Shown: positions 12,271 through 27,200 of the stretch, one piece after another
Layout: every line of letters begins with the position of its first letter
Position numbering within the stretch: the first letter of the stretch is position 1
From: Apostichopus japonicus
Lineage: Eukaryota > Echinodermata > Holothuroidea > Aspidochirotida > Stichopodidae
DNA length: 64,000 nucleotides
Assembly: GCF_037975245.1 (NCBI RefSeq)
Contig: NC_092564.1
Coordinates: 11,381,984 to 11,445,983, forward strand
Direction: 5' to 3'
Position numbers and translations under genes: made by a program
Notes under the pieces: model-generated
The model's database searches: none
The model's input: the letters and a program-made list of their open reading frames with translations, nothing else
Told to the model about the DNA's origin: nothing

Positions 12271-15200
12271 CTATAGATGAAATTCAGAAAAGGAGAAAAG
12301 AATTATTTTACAGAAACTGAGATTTAAGAATTTAAGGGCTGAAGCAAGGCAGAGTTATAGCATGGCTTTAAATCAGACCAAAATCGAAACAGGAAATGGG
12401 GCAGTGCCAGTAATGTTTCTATAGCAATCCTGGGTTTTAAGATTTGAAGGAGGGACTTTTTGGCAGAAGTTTAGTCATGATACATTATAGTCCAAGACAA
12501 AACACAAGGAACCATGTAGTGTTGGTAATGTTTCTACAACTATTCAACAGCGGTTTTCAAGTTGTTAACCTCTTAATTATCCTGATTATCCGGGATGCTC
12601 CTTGAAGGCTAAATCGAAATCAATCGGACGATGACATCAGCTCGTCACAACAAAAAATTAACACGATTTATGGAAACACAAAAAAACACAGGGAGGTATA
12701 AGTCAGTATACACAAAATGCTAGTTTCTTCAAAAAGATTTTTAAGTTACTCTTATAGGGGACTGCCCTTTCATATGCATGTGTTGTTATTTTCTATGTGA
12801 TTTTCAGTTGCACTTACTTTGAAGTATTTTTCGCAGAGTGAGGACTAACAGGGATACTCTCTAACACCGAGCTTAGATTTCTCTTGGCTACGTTAACCTC
12901 GTCGGCAAGATCTTTCTCTGGAGTGGCAGCAGCAGATAATCTAAAGAGAACAAATAAATTTAAATTAAAGACAAAATACCAATAATAACAAACAAAAGCT
13001 GGCTACAAACATCCCACATATTCCCTTCTTCCCAAATCCTTCCATCATTTTAGAACCAAATGCAGTATACAAACTAAATGCAATTATTTTCCAAAGTTCA
13101 CTGACAAAGTGTAGTCACAGACTAGTGGTCAGGTGGATAAATACTCATATATACGCATGCCCAGGAGATGACCAAAATTAAAAAACTTTTGACCTTCAGG
13201 TGACCATCTGTTATATCATAAAATGAGCCACAGGTTTAATCGACCGTGACCTAATAATTAATGCATCGTTAGTCTTTGGTCAGGGTCATTTGGGAGAGAA
13301 ATTGAACTCTCGTGGGATTATTCCACTGTCAAATCCAACAAATACCTTTTTACTTTTATTCGGATATACAGACCAAAATGGTTCGTTTTATCAAATTTTA
13401 ATTCCTTTCAGCTTCGTTACATTTATGCCATTAATTTGAACTGGTCTTGACCAATGAAGAATAGCCTGGAGGCTTAAACACACACACACACAAGAAAGAA
13501 ACAGCTAAACAGAATGACCAACCGAGAGAGAAATGAACAGCCATGGACATTAGTGAGTTCATCAATGGTAATCCGGCCTTGCTTATTATGAAGGTGCTTT
13601 GGACTTTTTTTCAAAAGAAAATAGTTAGGACATGCAGTACTTTCAACAATAAAGTGTAAAATAACCAAACGTTAGAAAAGGCAATTATGCATATTACTTC
13701 ACAATGCCTCTAAATGTAGTCAATTTCCCATTTCCTATCAATTTCCCTGTCAAAAAAAGTCAAGCATTGCAAGAGGGCATGAGTACAGGCCACTTGTTTG
13801 ATAATACAAAGCGCAATTTCTTCATTTCACATCCAGGATATTAATAATTTTCACTCAGTTATTCTGAATACGTAGACCTTGAAATTCACTGAAAATAAAT
13901 CCATTTAGGGGACTAACATATCCTTTTTTACCAAGCACATTACAAGCATACAAGGTTTCGTTAAAGAATAGTTGCAAATTTTCCAAGCAATCGTCTTTTT
14001 TCGTTGGAATGTCAGGATATCACATAAATTTTTCACCTTCAGCTGAAGGCAATTTTCCAAAGGAAAAAATCAAAGTGGTGGAAAATGTTTACAGAAAAGG
14101 CAGAAAAATGGGAACATGAATACTTTTCTTCCACATGTTACAATTAGCATATTCTGAGACAGAAAAGATAGATAGATAAACACAGAAATATCATACAGAG
14201 GTATTTCACACAGCCCTGCTTAAAGCAGCATTTTGCGTCCTTTTCTATGATTTTTCTCAACCGTACTGACTCCACTATGCCATAACGAGATACATAACTA
14301 GCTTATCTATTTAAGTCTTACTTCAAATTGGGGCATAAAAGTAAAAAATTTGCAACTTTCAACTTTGTTTTTCTCCAAAATATTTTCCGTTGGGATCCCA
14401 ATAAACCTCACCCAGAATATGAATATTTAAACACTACGAACGTCATTGACCAACACGTAATGCAACACCATGCTTGATTTGTGTAGTCTATATGGCAGTT
14501 GTACAAGTGAGTTCCATAACAACTCCCTGGTTGTACCAAAGTCTTGGATCTATATTTAGCAACGGCTCATAACTAAACCTGCATCGCTGATTGGTTGAAT
14601 TCAAACTAGTGGGTTTGGGGGAACTGTAAGAGATTAATTTTAAAAGTGGAATTTGTCGTGGACACTTTTCTCATTATCTTCAAATATCCTTAATTACGCA
14701 GGGAAAAACTAATATCTTAGTTTGCTGTTTTGTGATTGTTATATGTAAAAAACTTGATGGACATGTCAAAAAAGTAGAAAATGGCGACCAAACCCAAAAT
14801 GCTGTTTTAATAGCTGCTTTCTTTCAGAAAAATCACTGAACAATGTTTGAGCCCTGATCTAGTTTGAATCTAGTATTGAAATGTAATAACCAAGATCACT
14901 ATGAGGGAGGAACCTCAACCAATGACAACTTAATTAAAGGGTCACAAAAGTGGTGTCGGTGATTTTTTAACTAAAAACAAGTGGTATGACCACTGACATC
15001 TATTTGCTGCTCATTGCCGTTCACTTAATCTGAACCCTGCAATGGTTGTTCACACAAGTAGGGTATTATGAGGGCTATACCTCGGAGGCCAGAGGAGATG
15101 AGAGAAGGCTTTAAGAGGTTACTATGACCAAGTACTTAATTTGAATCCTGCAATGGTTGTTGACACAAGAAGGGTATTATGAGCGCTATGATACCTCCGA

Positions 15201-18200
15201 GGCCAGACGAGATGAGAGAAAGCCTTAAGAGGTTACCAGTCAGAGGTTATTACAATGAACTTACTTAATTTGAATTGCATGGTTGTTCACACAAGAAGGG
15301 TATTAGAATGGTATTATGATGGCTAAAGATCGGAGGCCAGACGAGATGAGAGAAGGCTTTAAGAGGTTACTATGACCAAGTACTGAACAGAAGAGGTTAC
15401 TATGACCAATCTGAACCCTACAATGGTTGTTCACACAAGTAGGGTATTATGAGGGCTATATCTCGGAGGCCAGATGAGATGAGAGAAGACTTAAAGAGGT
15501 TACCAGTCAGAGGTTAGAATGAATCACAGAATTATGACAAGATTCTCAACATCGAGAGCAAGAAGATGAAGAGAAACGTTTATTGTTATAGGAGAGACTG
15601 TGCAATGGATGGCAGAGTATATTTGGTGGTCACTGTAGGCTATATTGTGTATATGGTGGTCACTGTAGGCTATAGTGTGTCAGAGGTCACTACCACTAAT
15701 AGTACAGCCGAGTGTCTTGTGGTCAAACTTCTTTTCACACCATACTATCACCCAAGTAGAACAAATAGTGTATTGATTGTACTTCACTCAAACATTCTTT
15801 AGGGTAAATAGTCACCAGGGCCCATATGCAATGGGGGTGGGATGGGGGTGCACGCACACTTTTTCGATGGCTCTTGTGCTACAGGAGACATTAACTTTAG
15901 CTTTGTCAATTGTCGCATACGGTTGCAAAATACAGTGAATTCAAGGAAGCAACCTTAATTAAGCAGAAATAGATCCTCCTCATATGACAGTGTTCAATTA
16001 AACTTTGCCAACCTTTGGTAAATGCTGCACTAAACCATAGAAAATTCCGCACACATGCCTGTCTGCAACTCTCACAATTTTCCCAACCTTCCGTAAACAC
16101 ACCAGTGACACCACTTACCCATAGAAAATCCTGCACACATGCCTACGTGCCACTCTCACAACTTTCCCAACCTTGGGTAAACACACCACTAACCCATAGA
16201 AAGTCCTGCACACTTTACCACAATTTCACATTATTGTGGGTGTAAGACACTTTGTACTGTGATGACATTGTACTGTCGTGAAATGTCATCACACACCCAT
16301 ACCCAAAGGTACAGGGTGTTTTAACATCATAGCCAGCACCATACAGTCATTGGTAGAAGTGTATACTACTGTCATAGGTTACCCTGTACTCTATGCACAG
16401 ACTATGTTCAGTTTGATCAAACTAGAATCGTAACTTGTATCGTGTGCCTTCTACGTGCAGTGCTGAAGTATATCATGATTTGTTAGGGTTAGTAATGAAA
16501 ATATGATTTCCAACAATGTTGAGGTAAAATGTTTAATTTCCACAATTATCCACTGGTGATGGATGATGAGCTTATACCTTGACAGATTTTGCACCATTGT
16601 GGCACCGTGTAACTTGCTGGTATCATTGTCTTTCTGTCTCAGCAGGGAGGCCAGCTCGGCGGTCAGTGTGGTCTCGTCTCTCGTCCACAAGGATGAATCT
16701 TTATAGTCCTCGGTATCATCCTCTTTATTAAAGTCAGGAGTATTAGGAATTTGGGTAGAATTTACAGTCGCAATTGTCTCATTGATTTGACTATCAAAAG
16801 GAAAAGTAGATGGCAGAGTAAGAAAACCAGTTATCTGTATATTCTTCCCCCACCCCACCCCCCACCACAGTATTCTTTTCTTTCCAGTGTTACTACTACC
16901 ATTGCACCATCTTGTTGAAATGTATGAGAGTATGGGATTCATCACACAGGCTCATTAGTAGAGCTGCATGTACAATTGGTGAGATGGCGCTGTTCCTGAA
17001 TCTGATAAAGGAATGTTTCCAATCCAATCTCTCATAAAGTGGTATGAGACAGGTGTGGATCACAGGGGGGAAGGGGAGGGGGGTAGCCTGTAGTACACAC
17101 TCCCTTTTCCACCACATGCAAGAAATTCAAAGTAGTTAGTATACCAACCTTGCAAGTAGACCTAGAATAAGGGCATAATTTATTGCCTTAATATGCCTCA
17201 GGTTGCATCATTTCACTTCTAATCTTTTATACTTCCTTCCTGGAGGGGAAGGACCCCAGGACCCCCTGAAATGACAGCTTCAGCAGACCACACACCCCTA
17301 TCTCCTTAAAATCATCGTCCATCCCCCTGCCCCCCCTCCCCGAAAGGAAAGCACACCTATCCGCATATCGGTAGTGTTAGAAGTTAGAACACATTACATG
17401 AGCAAACCATGTCTAGACCAATGGTGGAAATGCTTTGATTTTTTTATCTTCCTACCACTTCAAATCGAATCAGGAGTAATTATGTGATTTGCATCAATGT
17501 GGTTCTTGTCACTGCCTCTGCGTTGCACATATCTGACTTTGTTATTGCTTTATAATGTCTATGACAGTTAGAGCAATATTGCTGGAACTTTTAACATTTT
17601 TTTCCCTTCTTCAAACCTTTTTTGATCTTTAGTTTCCCTCCTATAGGTGGCAAGGATGTCACACTAGATCTGTTACCTTTTTTTAAGTCTTTGAATAAAA
17701 CATCATATCTTCTCCTTTGACTTACTTCAAAACATTTACATTTTATAGCTTTAGGGTTTCTTCTTTACTTTAAGGGCAAAATTTTTGGAAGGAGTATATA
17801 TTTGCCATTTCATTTCCTCTTTTGTATAAAGAGCCAAACTTAATATGGATTAAGTTACTTGTTACCATAAACCGCTTAGAGGAAGCAATTTCCTTCAGGC
17901 AATGACTTAGTGCCGGGTTCCATGAGAAGTATCAAGATAGGATATTTCACCCGCATCAAATTTGCCCTCCTTTATCTCTTTCATGGAATGAAAGAACGAA
18001 AAGTATAGTCAGATTTGCAGATTTTTTTAATAGGGGTTTTAATATCTTCAGTCTTTAAGCTGTCATAAATATTAATAGTCTTTCAAAATGATCTTCATGA
18101 AGAAAGGTGGATTTGAAATTTTTTTTCACTTGGATCAAGTTACAACTGAAATTGTCAGGTGACAGCTGACAGACAGTTCTCACACATTGTTAGAGAACTG

Positions 18201-21200
18201 TTCAAATATTCCACCTAAGGGAAATCAGCCAAGTTTATCATGCAATGTAGATTTCTGTCCACGATAAAGAAAAATCCAATCAGATGGCAACATGTTTTAA
18301 GCCTTCAAATGAATCTTTGTCACTTTTGCAAAACAAGACAAGAAAGTTTAGTCTCAGACTAGAAAACATTCATAAAAAAAAAGGTTGCTAGATCAAGACG
18401 AGCTTGCATAGCCTCTTATCTAGAAAGGGCTTTAGTGGTTATGAGCAACTGACACTCACTTTGTAGTCATTATTACAGCAAACTGCAACTAAACAAATAC
18501 CAGCACACGCTAAATGTATCATTTGTATTTACTTGAGGGGAAACGGTACCATTTGTAGTTACTTGACGAAATATTTAATCGATACTATTACTTGAGGAGA
18601 TATTGTACTATATAGTTACCACAGAGTAATACCTGAAGTTCCTGAACCAACAGTTACCAATAATACAGTATTTAGTTTCTTTTGGGAACCATTTTAACCA
18701 TGTATGTATACTCACTTGAGGGTAGAAAGATATAAGCACCATGTGTAGATACTTGAGAGAACATTGTACCATGTATATAAACTGTAGGGAATATAAGATA
18801 TATTTACTCAAGGAAACAGTGCACCATATGGTAACATTATGGGAACATGATTTTATACCCTAGAGTTACCTGATGGAACAGTTACCAATACTGAGTAGTT
18901 TACTTTGGTAGCATTTTACCATGTGTGGACTTACTTGAGGGTAGAAAGAGAGATATGCACCATGTGTAGTTACTTGAGGGAACATAGATGTCATTTAGTC
19001 CCTTCACACTACAAACGCATAGCTCACATGAAGTATCAGGCCAGTTGATATTGGGAGGGGCTTGGATAGCTGCTTCTGATCCTGAGTGGTGTATACTCTC
19101 ATCCTATGAGGTTATCTATCTCTGCGAGATCAGACTCAACTCAAAAAGGGAGGTCTAGTTTGCTAGATCTCATCCTGATGAGTCCATTCTGTTGTCTCGA
19201 GTACAGCTCACTTACAGGATCAGAACAGAGGAACTTTCTATGCTGAATATGATCCTCAGCCATGACCATTTTCCCAATAAAGGATCCATCCAGCTCTCAG
19301 GTCAGATTTGATCCAATCCAAAAATGGAGATCTGGCCTAGAGTTGTAGCTCAGTGCAATAATAGATCTCTTGTAAGACCGGATCAGATCCAATCTTTACG
19401 GGGTAGGTGGATCTGATCATGAGTCCTGCTTGTTCCTACACTGAACTGTATCTCCCTGGCAAGATCGTCCCCACCCCCCCCCCCTCACAAGAGGAGAAAT
19501 GGATTGCTCAATTTGATCTCAGAGCCCCGTGAGTTCATCAATTGCTCTTGTTTAGGATCAGACAAAATCCCAAAGGGCGATCTATGGATCTGATCCTGAG
19601 CAGTTCACACTATGAAAGATATCTCCTTTGCAAGGATCAGCTTGTCTCAAGAAGGAGAGAACCTAACTTCCTGGGTGTCATCTTGAGTTCATTTGTTTTT
19701 ATCCTAATATATATATATATATTTTCTAATTCTATCACAGGATCCTGATTTTTCTTTCTCGATGGGGAATGTATGATAAATGGATACAAGGATCCTTAGA
19801 CAAAACGAAACAACAATACAGAGAACTGAAGTGGCTAATGTTGATAGTTTGTAGAATACTCACACAGGTTGTATAGGAGAGAGTTTCAGGGGACTACCAC
19901 CTCTACAGGTTAGGCATTCTTTGGGTGATGGAGGAACTATGCTCTGTGATCTGTGTCTACCATATTGAATGCCAACATTTGCTGAAAGATAAGAAGAGTG
20001 ACGAAATGTACGGGCCCAATATCTAACACAAAGAGGTGAACATTTCAAACTTGAGACATATTATTGTCAGAATCATATTGTTAGAATCAGTTTGCTGTAT
20101 TTTAAAGCTAATGGAAGGCCTTTTACTGCAGACTATTACTAAATAGAAAGTGACATAATCTACAATAGTAGAAATATCATTTACCAGGGTTTAATAAAGA
20201 TTGTATATTGGGGCAGACCTCTGTTAATATAGTATATAAATTGCATTTTGGGAAGCTGGGATGAAGGAATAAACAATAAAAATGTCATGTTTAAAATTGA
20301 ACAAACCTGATACAATGGTAAAGATTACTATGGTGAGGGATGGGTAATCCAGACTGTGGCCGTGATTGATTTCTGCCAAGGCATTCAGAGGAACCAAGAA
20401 GATGACGAGAAGTCTGGAGGTCACCGGAGTACCAAGAAATGTCAGGATGAAAGCGGCCAAGAAAAAGAAACACGCATGGAAGACGCATGTCACCAGCAGG
20501 TCAAGACTATTACCTGTAAACGCATAAATTATAACAAACAATAAAACATAATTTACATGGTCAAAACTATAAACATGCGATTAACAAAATTGAAAAACAA
20601 ACACATGCTACAAATAATAATATTGGGTAGGTCAATATTAAGCATCTGTTAGTATGTAATACAACAGAAAGGGAAAATGAATTACATAAAAACAACATAG
20701 GTCAAGATTTTTTACCTATGAATATATATTAAAAATTCATGACACAAGCAGGGTCCAGATCATATTGACTTATATTGCAATAACAACAATGTATTTAACA
20801 CAGGGAATAATGTCTTCCCATTCAGCTGGCAGGTTTGAGTTTTGTGAATTTCCTAAAGTTAAGAAAAGAAAAATACTGAAAATTGTATGGTTTTGAAAAA
20901 AGAAAACCTATTCTTCATCTTACGATTTTTGTCACAATTTTGCCACATTTGACAGGGGCTACAACTAATCCAGGTCAAGAATTAATATTTTAGATTCAAT
21001 GAAGCCATTTTTGTTCTGTAATTTTTAATTTTCTGATTAATATGGATCCGTCTGAAACAAATGTTTTCACTTAATTTCTACATGGGCTAGGCCCCAGGGA
21101 AAAAACATAACTTAGAGCAAAGGGTTGGACAAATGAAAACTCTTACCTAGATTGAGCAAGGTGCCAAGGGTAGGCCAATAGGGTACTCTGGCCAGATGTG

Positions 21201-24200
21201 GTCCACAGGCCAGGTATTGAGAACCCCCCTCCTCCGCCCCAGTCTAGAATACCTTGGGCAACAACAGAATTTTGTCTTTTCTAGCATGGTTAATCTATAT
21301 TGTAATCACATGTCTACATTACTGTAGATACTCATATACAGGTAGTGATGGCATTTTGTAGCTACAACGAAATGTCGTTAATCAAATTTCACGTCAAGCC
21401 GTTTCTCTGCAACAAACTTTTCTTTTGATATGTTGGTCAGGTCAAACTAGGGGGTGTTTTGGTTCGAAGGCTTCTTATACAGCTGCAAGGCCATATGACA
21501 TGCTCTGCATATAAGATGTAAATGTGGCTGTGACTACTTTACACACTTCAAACAAATAAATATCCTTAAAGGGTGTGTATGACATTTGGTTTGTTCAGAA
21601 TATACCTTAAAGACACTGCTCCATCATTGCCTCTATCACATTCAGCAGTTAATTTTACATTATCCCTTTAATTTTATGGATCGTCACAGTTCATGAGTAA
21701 CTACCATGGGGTCATGGTGAATTAGTGATTACCCGTTACCTTCTTCCAAAAGGGGTTCAAATCCAACCATGAGAGATAATCTTTCATGGATCTGTTGCTG
21801 TTAGTTTGATATTATTTGCTGATCTCCCTTAAATCATTTAAGGTTGTGACTGACAAATCCAAAACATCCCAGGGGTAATGAATACAACACAACCACCCAG
21901 AGAAGATGGGCAATTGCAGTTTATGTACAATCCTGTCCCAATGTTACCGATAAAATCGCAGTCAGGGTGAGTCCATATCTTGATATCTGGCTGCAATCAA
22001 ACACATTCAACAAACAAAAGAAGCTAATTGTGTCTTCCTTTGGACAAATATTTTCAAACTTTGGAATTCAGAGTGCAAAGAGATTTTAGGATTGACAAGT
22101 CCAAACATTACTGTTCTTTCACAGTTAAACACTGAACATTTAGTTTTTCACATCCAGCTTTTGAAAGTCAGAACAAGATCATTGGATTCAGTGAGGCCCA
22201 ATGGGTTTCCGTGTACATACCAGCACCACCGAGAAGAGAGGTGACCCAGGTCAGTTTCTGGTCAATGCCTACTTTCATCTCTCCGACGGTACCCAGCAAG
22301 AATGAGACCGTTTGGTTGACCACTAAGAGCTTCTCTAGTGTTTCTTGGTAATAATTTGAGCTACCTTTCTGGAAGCTAAGGACCTCGTTGAAGTTACTGT
22401 CTGAAAGAACCAAATGAGACTTAATGTTGCAATGAGTCAGAGAATTACTGGGACGATTTTACTATACAAACGTACAGATGTATTGTAGTTATGTCCCCCA
22501 GAAACTGAATCATTTGATTGTTTTGGGGGTATGCAAAATGCATAACCTGACCGTAGGTGCTTCAAGCATATAAACGAAGATGAATTTACTTTGAGAGGAA
22601 AATATGCCTCTTCTTTGCCTGCATTTAATTTGATATAACTTGAGCAAAGGCTGAATGAATGCACGACAAGAAATTTTGGAGTCACAAATAATAAAAGAGA
22701 GAGAAAAGAATATGAACCTGGGCATAGTTGCACAAATAAACAGTTTCAATAAGAAATGGTCGGTCTATCTATGCTTAACGGAATATCTCGTTGGCAGACG
22801 AGAAAACAAGTTTTTAATGAAAAGGGTGAAAAAATCCACAATACTAGCTCAAACCTCATCTTAATATATTCCACACTGTTAGCTGAAAACCCCATCTAAA
22901 TAATTCTTTTTCCGTAACTCAAGATATGTTTGAATGAGGGGAACCTATTTTGACTGGTTGAAACCTCCTTTACCCCAGGAAATGGATCATAAAAAGTGGA
23001 CTGTAATGATGACATCATTTACTCTGATGTTGCCAGATACAAAAATTATCAAAAAACTTAAACCAGTAATATCTTCGCCATAGAAAATCCTATAAGGATC
23101 GATGCGCCTTTTGCCTAAAGATACAGAAAATTTCCAGACATTTTATCAAGTAAACAACTTCAGCCATCCAGAATTATCTTAGACGATTTCCCATTCAGTT
23201 CTGGGTTTTGACTCCTGAGTATTTGACCCTAATACTCACTGCCCATTAGGGGGAGGGGGGGGGGGGAAGAAATGATTTGATATTGCTGATTGTCTCACCT
23301 AACTGCTCAATAAGTGCCTTTGTTCGGTTCTGAATCCTGGCTAAATCCTTCATGAGGTCCTTCCTGTACTGCTGACGATCAATATCTTGTTCTGAGAGTT
23401 GATGGTTGGCATTATCTGAAAATATCAAGATCTGGATATTTAGATCAAGCCAAGTTGGTGAATATATGGGAGGGCAGAGATGAAAGTAAAGGCATCTTGA
23501 GGGATGGAGTAGTGGAGAGGAAGAAAGACATAACTTGTATTCATGTGCTCCTTGGCCAGAGTATTATGGGCATCCCCATCCACTCACCCATCTGTAAGGA
23601 TCTTGGCATTCTAAGCTGGTATCAGTGTGTTTATTTCTTTAGATTACAAGCCAACACAAATTTCAGCGCAGCCATTGTTGCCACGTTTACATCTGCTACT
23701 TGGTGCTAAGCATCCTAAATAATATGATTACAAACTGATTGTTACAAACATATGATGGGATCAATTTAAGCTGTTCTCGGACTTTTTATGAATTAGATAA
23801 TAGGCATTACCAGTCTTGTAGTAGTAGTACAACAGCAAGAATACAAGTAATCATCTCCTTGGTATGAGTACCAGTTTACACTTCCAATAGTATTTATACT
23901 CAATTTAAAAAAATTCTCAAAACGCACAAGGAGTGGAAATCTGAGAGGGTGGGCAAGAGTACTGGCAAAATATGCTAGAATATGAGTAACAGACTCATCA
24001 CTAGTCTGGTCACTACGGATATGGCTCACCAAGTTTTCTACTAATGTTAAACGCCATAGCAGCCAGTTCCTTGTGTCCAGCTGCAATCAAAGCTTTCTCG
24101 GTCATTAAAGTCTCTACACTACCGGCGAGGCCATCCTGTAGTTCCGTCTGGAGTGACAGAGAAATGGGAGATCGGCAATGCTATCAACTTTTGCACTGTG

Positions 24201-27200
24201 ATGTGTACCAACTATCATATACAAAACATATTTACTGGTGTGTTTATGTAAGGGTGTGCACGTTTGTTTTGTAATCTGACCGAGGACTTGAACAAAAGAA
24301 TTCCAGGTCCTGGGTTGTGATTTCTAAAGAATCACCACATCCTCAGAAGAATTCTAAATATTGTATAGGGTATTGTTAAGGTTAGGGTACGTGGATTTGA
24401 ACAATGGAAAAAACAATGGAGTCCTCGGTCTGAATGTAAAACACATCTGTGTGCGTGAGAGCGTGTGTAACAAAATTAATTACTGATACTTTTGCTCTTC
24501 ACAACACTGTCCTCTTTTGCAAATTAAGGGATATTGTGTCAAGCAACATGTATCCATCTCATTACTTTTAAAAACGATACATTTTCAAACAGTTTGGGTT
24601 TTGGTTAAATGCTTTAAGCTGAAATGATCCTTGGCCTCATTTCCCACTTTCACATCATCTCAAATATAAGAGTAAGACATGGTCAAAATCATCCAATTAC
24701 CAAATTGTATAAAACCTACCAACTTATTTGACTGGCAGAATCCATCAACTACAATCAGCCTTAATGCCAGATCAGTTAAAACTTGAAGTTACTTCAGTTT
24801 AAATGCAGTCCTCAATTTCTCTGTTTAGGTAAGCAACTTTTCCTTTTCTTTTTGAACTAAAACAAAATCATGCCAGTTGTCATTGATGGTGTAATATAAA
24901 GCTCAAAGCCACTTCCTTTTATATGTCATTTTATTTCATTTGGAGTTTTACATTGTTTCTAGCAAATTTGTTAACGATATAATGTACTGTTTATGAAAAT
25001 GTTAACAAAACAAAGTGGTTTCAACTATGGAATGGACGATTACTTTGAAACTTTTCCAAAAACCTGAATGAACCTTTATCTTGAACTTCCAATGTTTACA
25101 TGAATCATGGTTATACATTTCATGTTGCATTATGTATTGAATTTGCTTTTATCAGGTGGTATAGTTTTAAATGAAATATTAATATATCATATCTGAAAAC
25201 AATCTTTATATTACTTTTGTCTACCTAGACTTACAAACGGAATAGTTCCCTTTCAAACAAAACCGAGGTGAAATGGTTTGTTTTATTTCCTGTACCTGAG
25301 TTAATTTCATAGATTCTTGAGCTGTCATCATCTCTTTGTGACCCTGGGTCATACCCTCTAGGGTTTCCTCTGCAACTGACACAAGTTCCTGTTGATGTTG
25401 CTGTAAACAAAAATGATGAAAACAAAAAATAATTCATTCACTTATACAAAACTTGCATCTATTTAACATTGACTCCTTATCAGAGGAATTAACCTTTGTT
25501 GGACATCTCTTGTAATAATATAGTCCTTAATCATATTTATGAGCAAATTGCTACTTTAATATTTCTTGTCAAAGCTTGTATCATCCTTATTCCAACTTCG
25601 ACTACCTGATGATTAAATCTTGTTTCCTATTAGAGGGAAATCATCACATTACTTCTAATATCATAATTTGTATGACAGAGGTCTGTAATTCCCGTGCATT
25701 CTTTAGTGGCCTGACCATTATGAAAGGTAGACTCTTTGGATGGGAGGGGATTAAATGCCTGGCATCACTTAATTTATACCAACCCTGTTGGAGCTGATTT
25801 ATGTGAGCAGATAGAAGAAACTGTGTAATCATCAACCCGCTGCACTTCTGATATCAGAAAGAAACTGGTTTAGAAGCAATAATTAATAGGTTCACTGCAA
25901 TTGATCCAATAAAGCTACTTCAAATACCTTTTGGGCAGTAGCATAAATTTGTAGATTTTGTCCAAAGGGAGGAGGGTTAGAAAATCCAAGTACTTAGTCT
26001 ACTACACTTCTAGTAGTAGAATGACAATAAAGCCCCCCCCCCAAAGAAGACATGCCTTGGGTGCATACATGGGCAAAGTTGTGATAAAAGGTCACCAGGT
26101 CATTCTAGACATGCTACAGTGAGGATGCTGTGGTTTTTAGGGAACAGGTGAGGTGAGAGAGCACTTATATGTAAATTCAACATCTTTTGACCATATTTAG
26201 GACATAAAATATCACCTTTAGATGTTCCATGAGATAAAGTTGATCTTCGGCGCTGCTAGCCAGCTGACTAACAGCAAACTGTGTCTGTCTTTGGAACTGT
26301 TGCTGTCTTACAGAGTAACAGACTGACCTAGCTCTATTGCTGACTATGAGGTAAGCGTTCCATGTATCAGGATCCATCGGTTTGGTGCATTGTGCCACGG
26401 TCTAAAGACAACATGAGAGAGAGAATAAAAAGGGCATTCTGTGAAATTTACACTGTCAAGTTATCAGATTAAACATGCTCTTCAAATACAAAGTTCTTTA
26501 TGTGAAAATAAGTTCAGTGACCTTCACAGCTTTGGTGGGTGAACTAGCTAGTTTTGAGCTATTGAATAAGAAATTTTGGCTTGATTTTCCATTTTTGAGT
26601 ATGCAACCATTTCTTTTCAATGCACTGCTATTCTTGGAGGCCTACTGCTACATACCATGTCTGGATTGCAGGGATATACTGTTCTTCCTTCGGCTTGGGA
26701 TTGACAGTTCAAGAGAGCTACACCCAGTTTGGCTAAGTCTTCCTCGGATATAGCTGTACATGCAGACTTAAGCTCTGAGACCACCTGAAAATTGAACAAA
26801 TCAATCCTTAATTGTAAATCACAACCATCCCCGACTAGTTAGTAATACTTAATGGATTGCTTAAAGGCATTGAAGACTCGACCCAAACCGTGTGCGGCCA
26901 TCTGAAAAAGTTAACTTTCTGTTGCTTGCAAGTGACATTTTGTTTGTGTCGCTACAAATGCAGACAGTAATGAAATGTGATACCTTGTTATCTTTAGCTG
27001 GACCTGAGATGTCCATCGCTGTATTGTTTGTATACTGTGCTGCGGGTATTGACCGCATCTGTATGTACTGCTAGACACTAGTGTCTAATTATCGACAGTA
27101 GCAAGTTGTTTACGTATTTTCTGGGATCGATGGTGGTGTTTAGCACTTCTGTTACACCTCATTCGAAACTAGGTCAAATTACCGACATCAGACATTTCTT

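Noticed and set aside
12066-12320. Plus-strand open frame of 84 codons
   Set aside because: It is antisense to brambleberry exon 12, which has matching splice phase and a recognisable Cys/His motif; the plus-strand translation has no family features.
16451-16945. Minus-strand open frame of 164 codons read as one exon
   Set aside because: Only 16790-16578 is supported as brambleberry exon 10; the rest runs past a good acceptor and a GTATAAG donor into low-complexity sequence.
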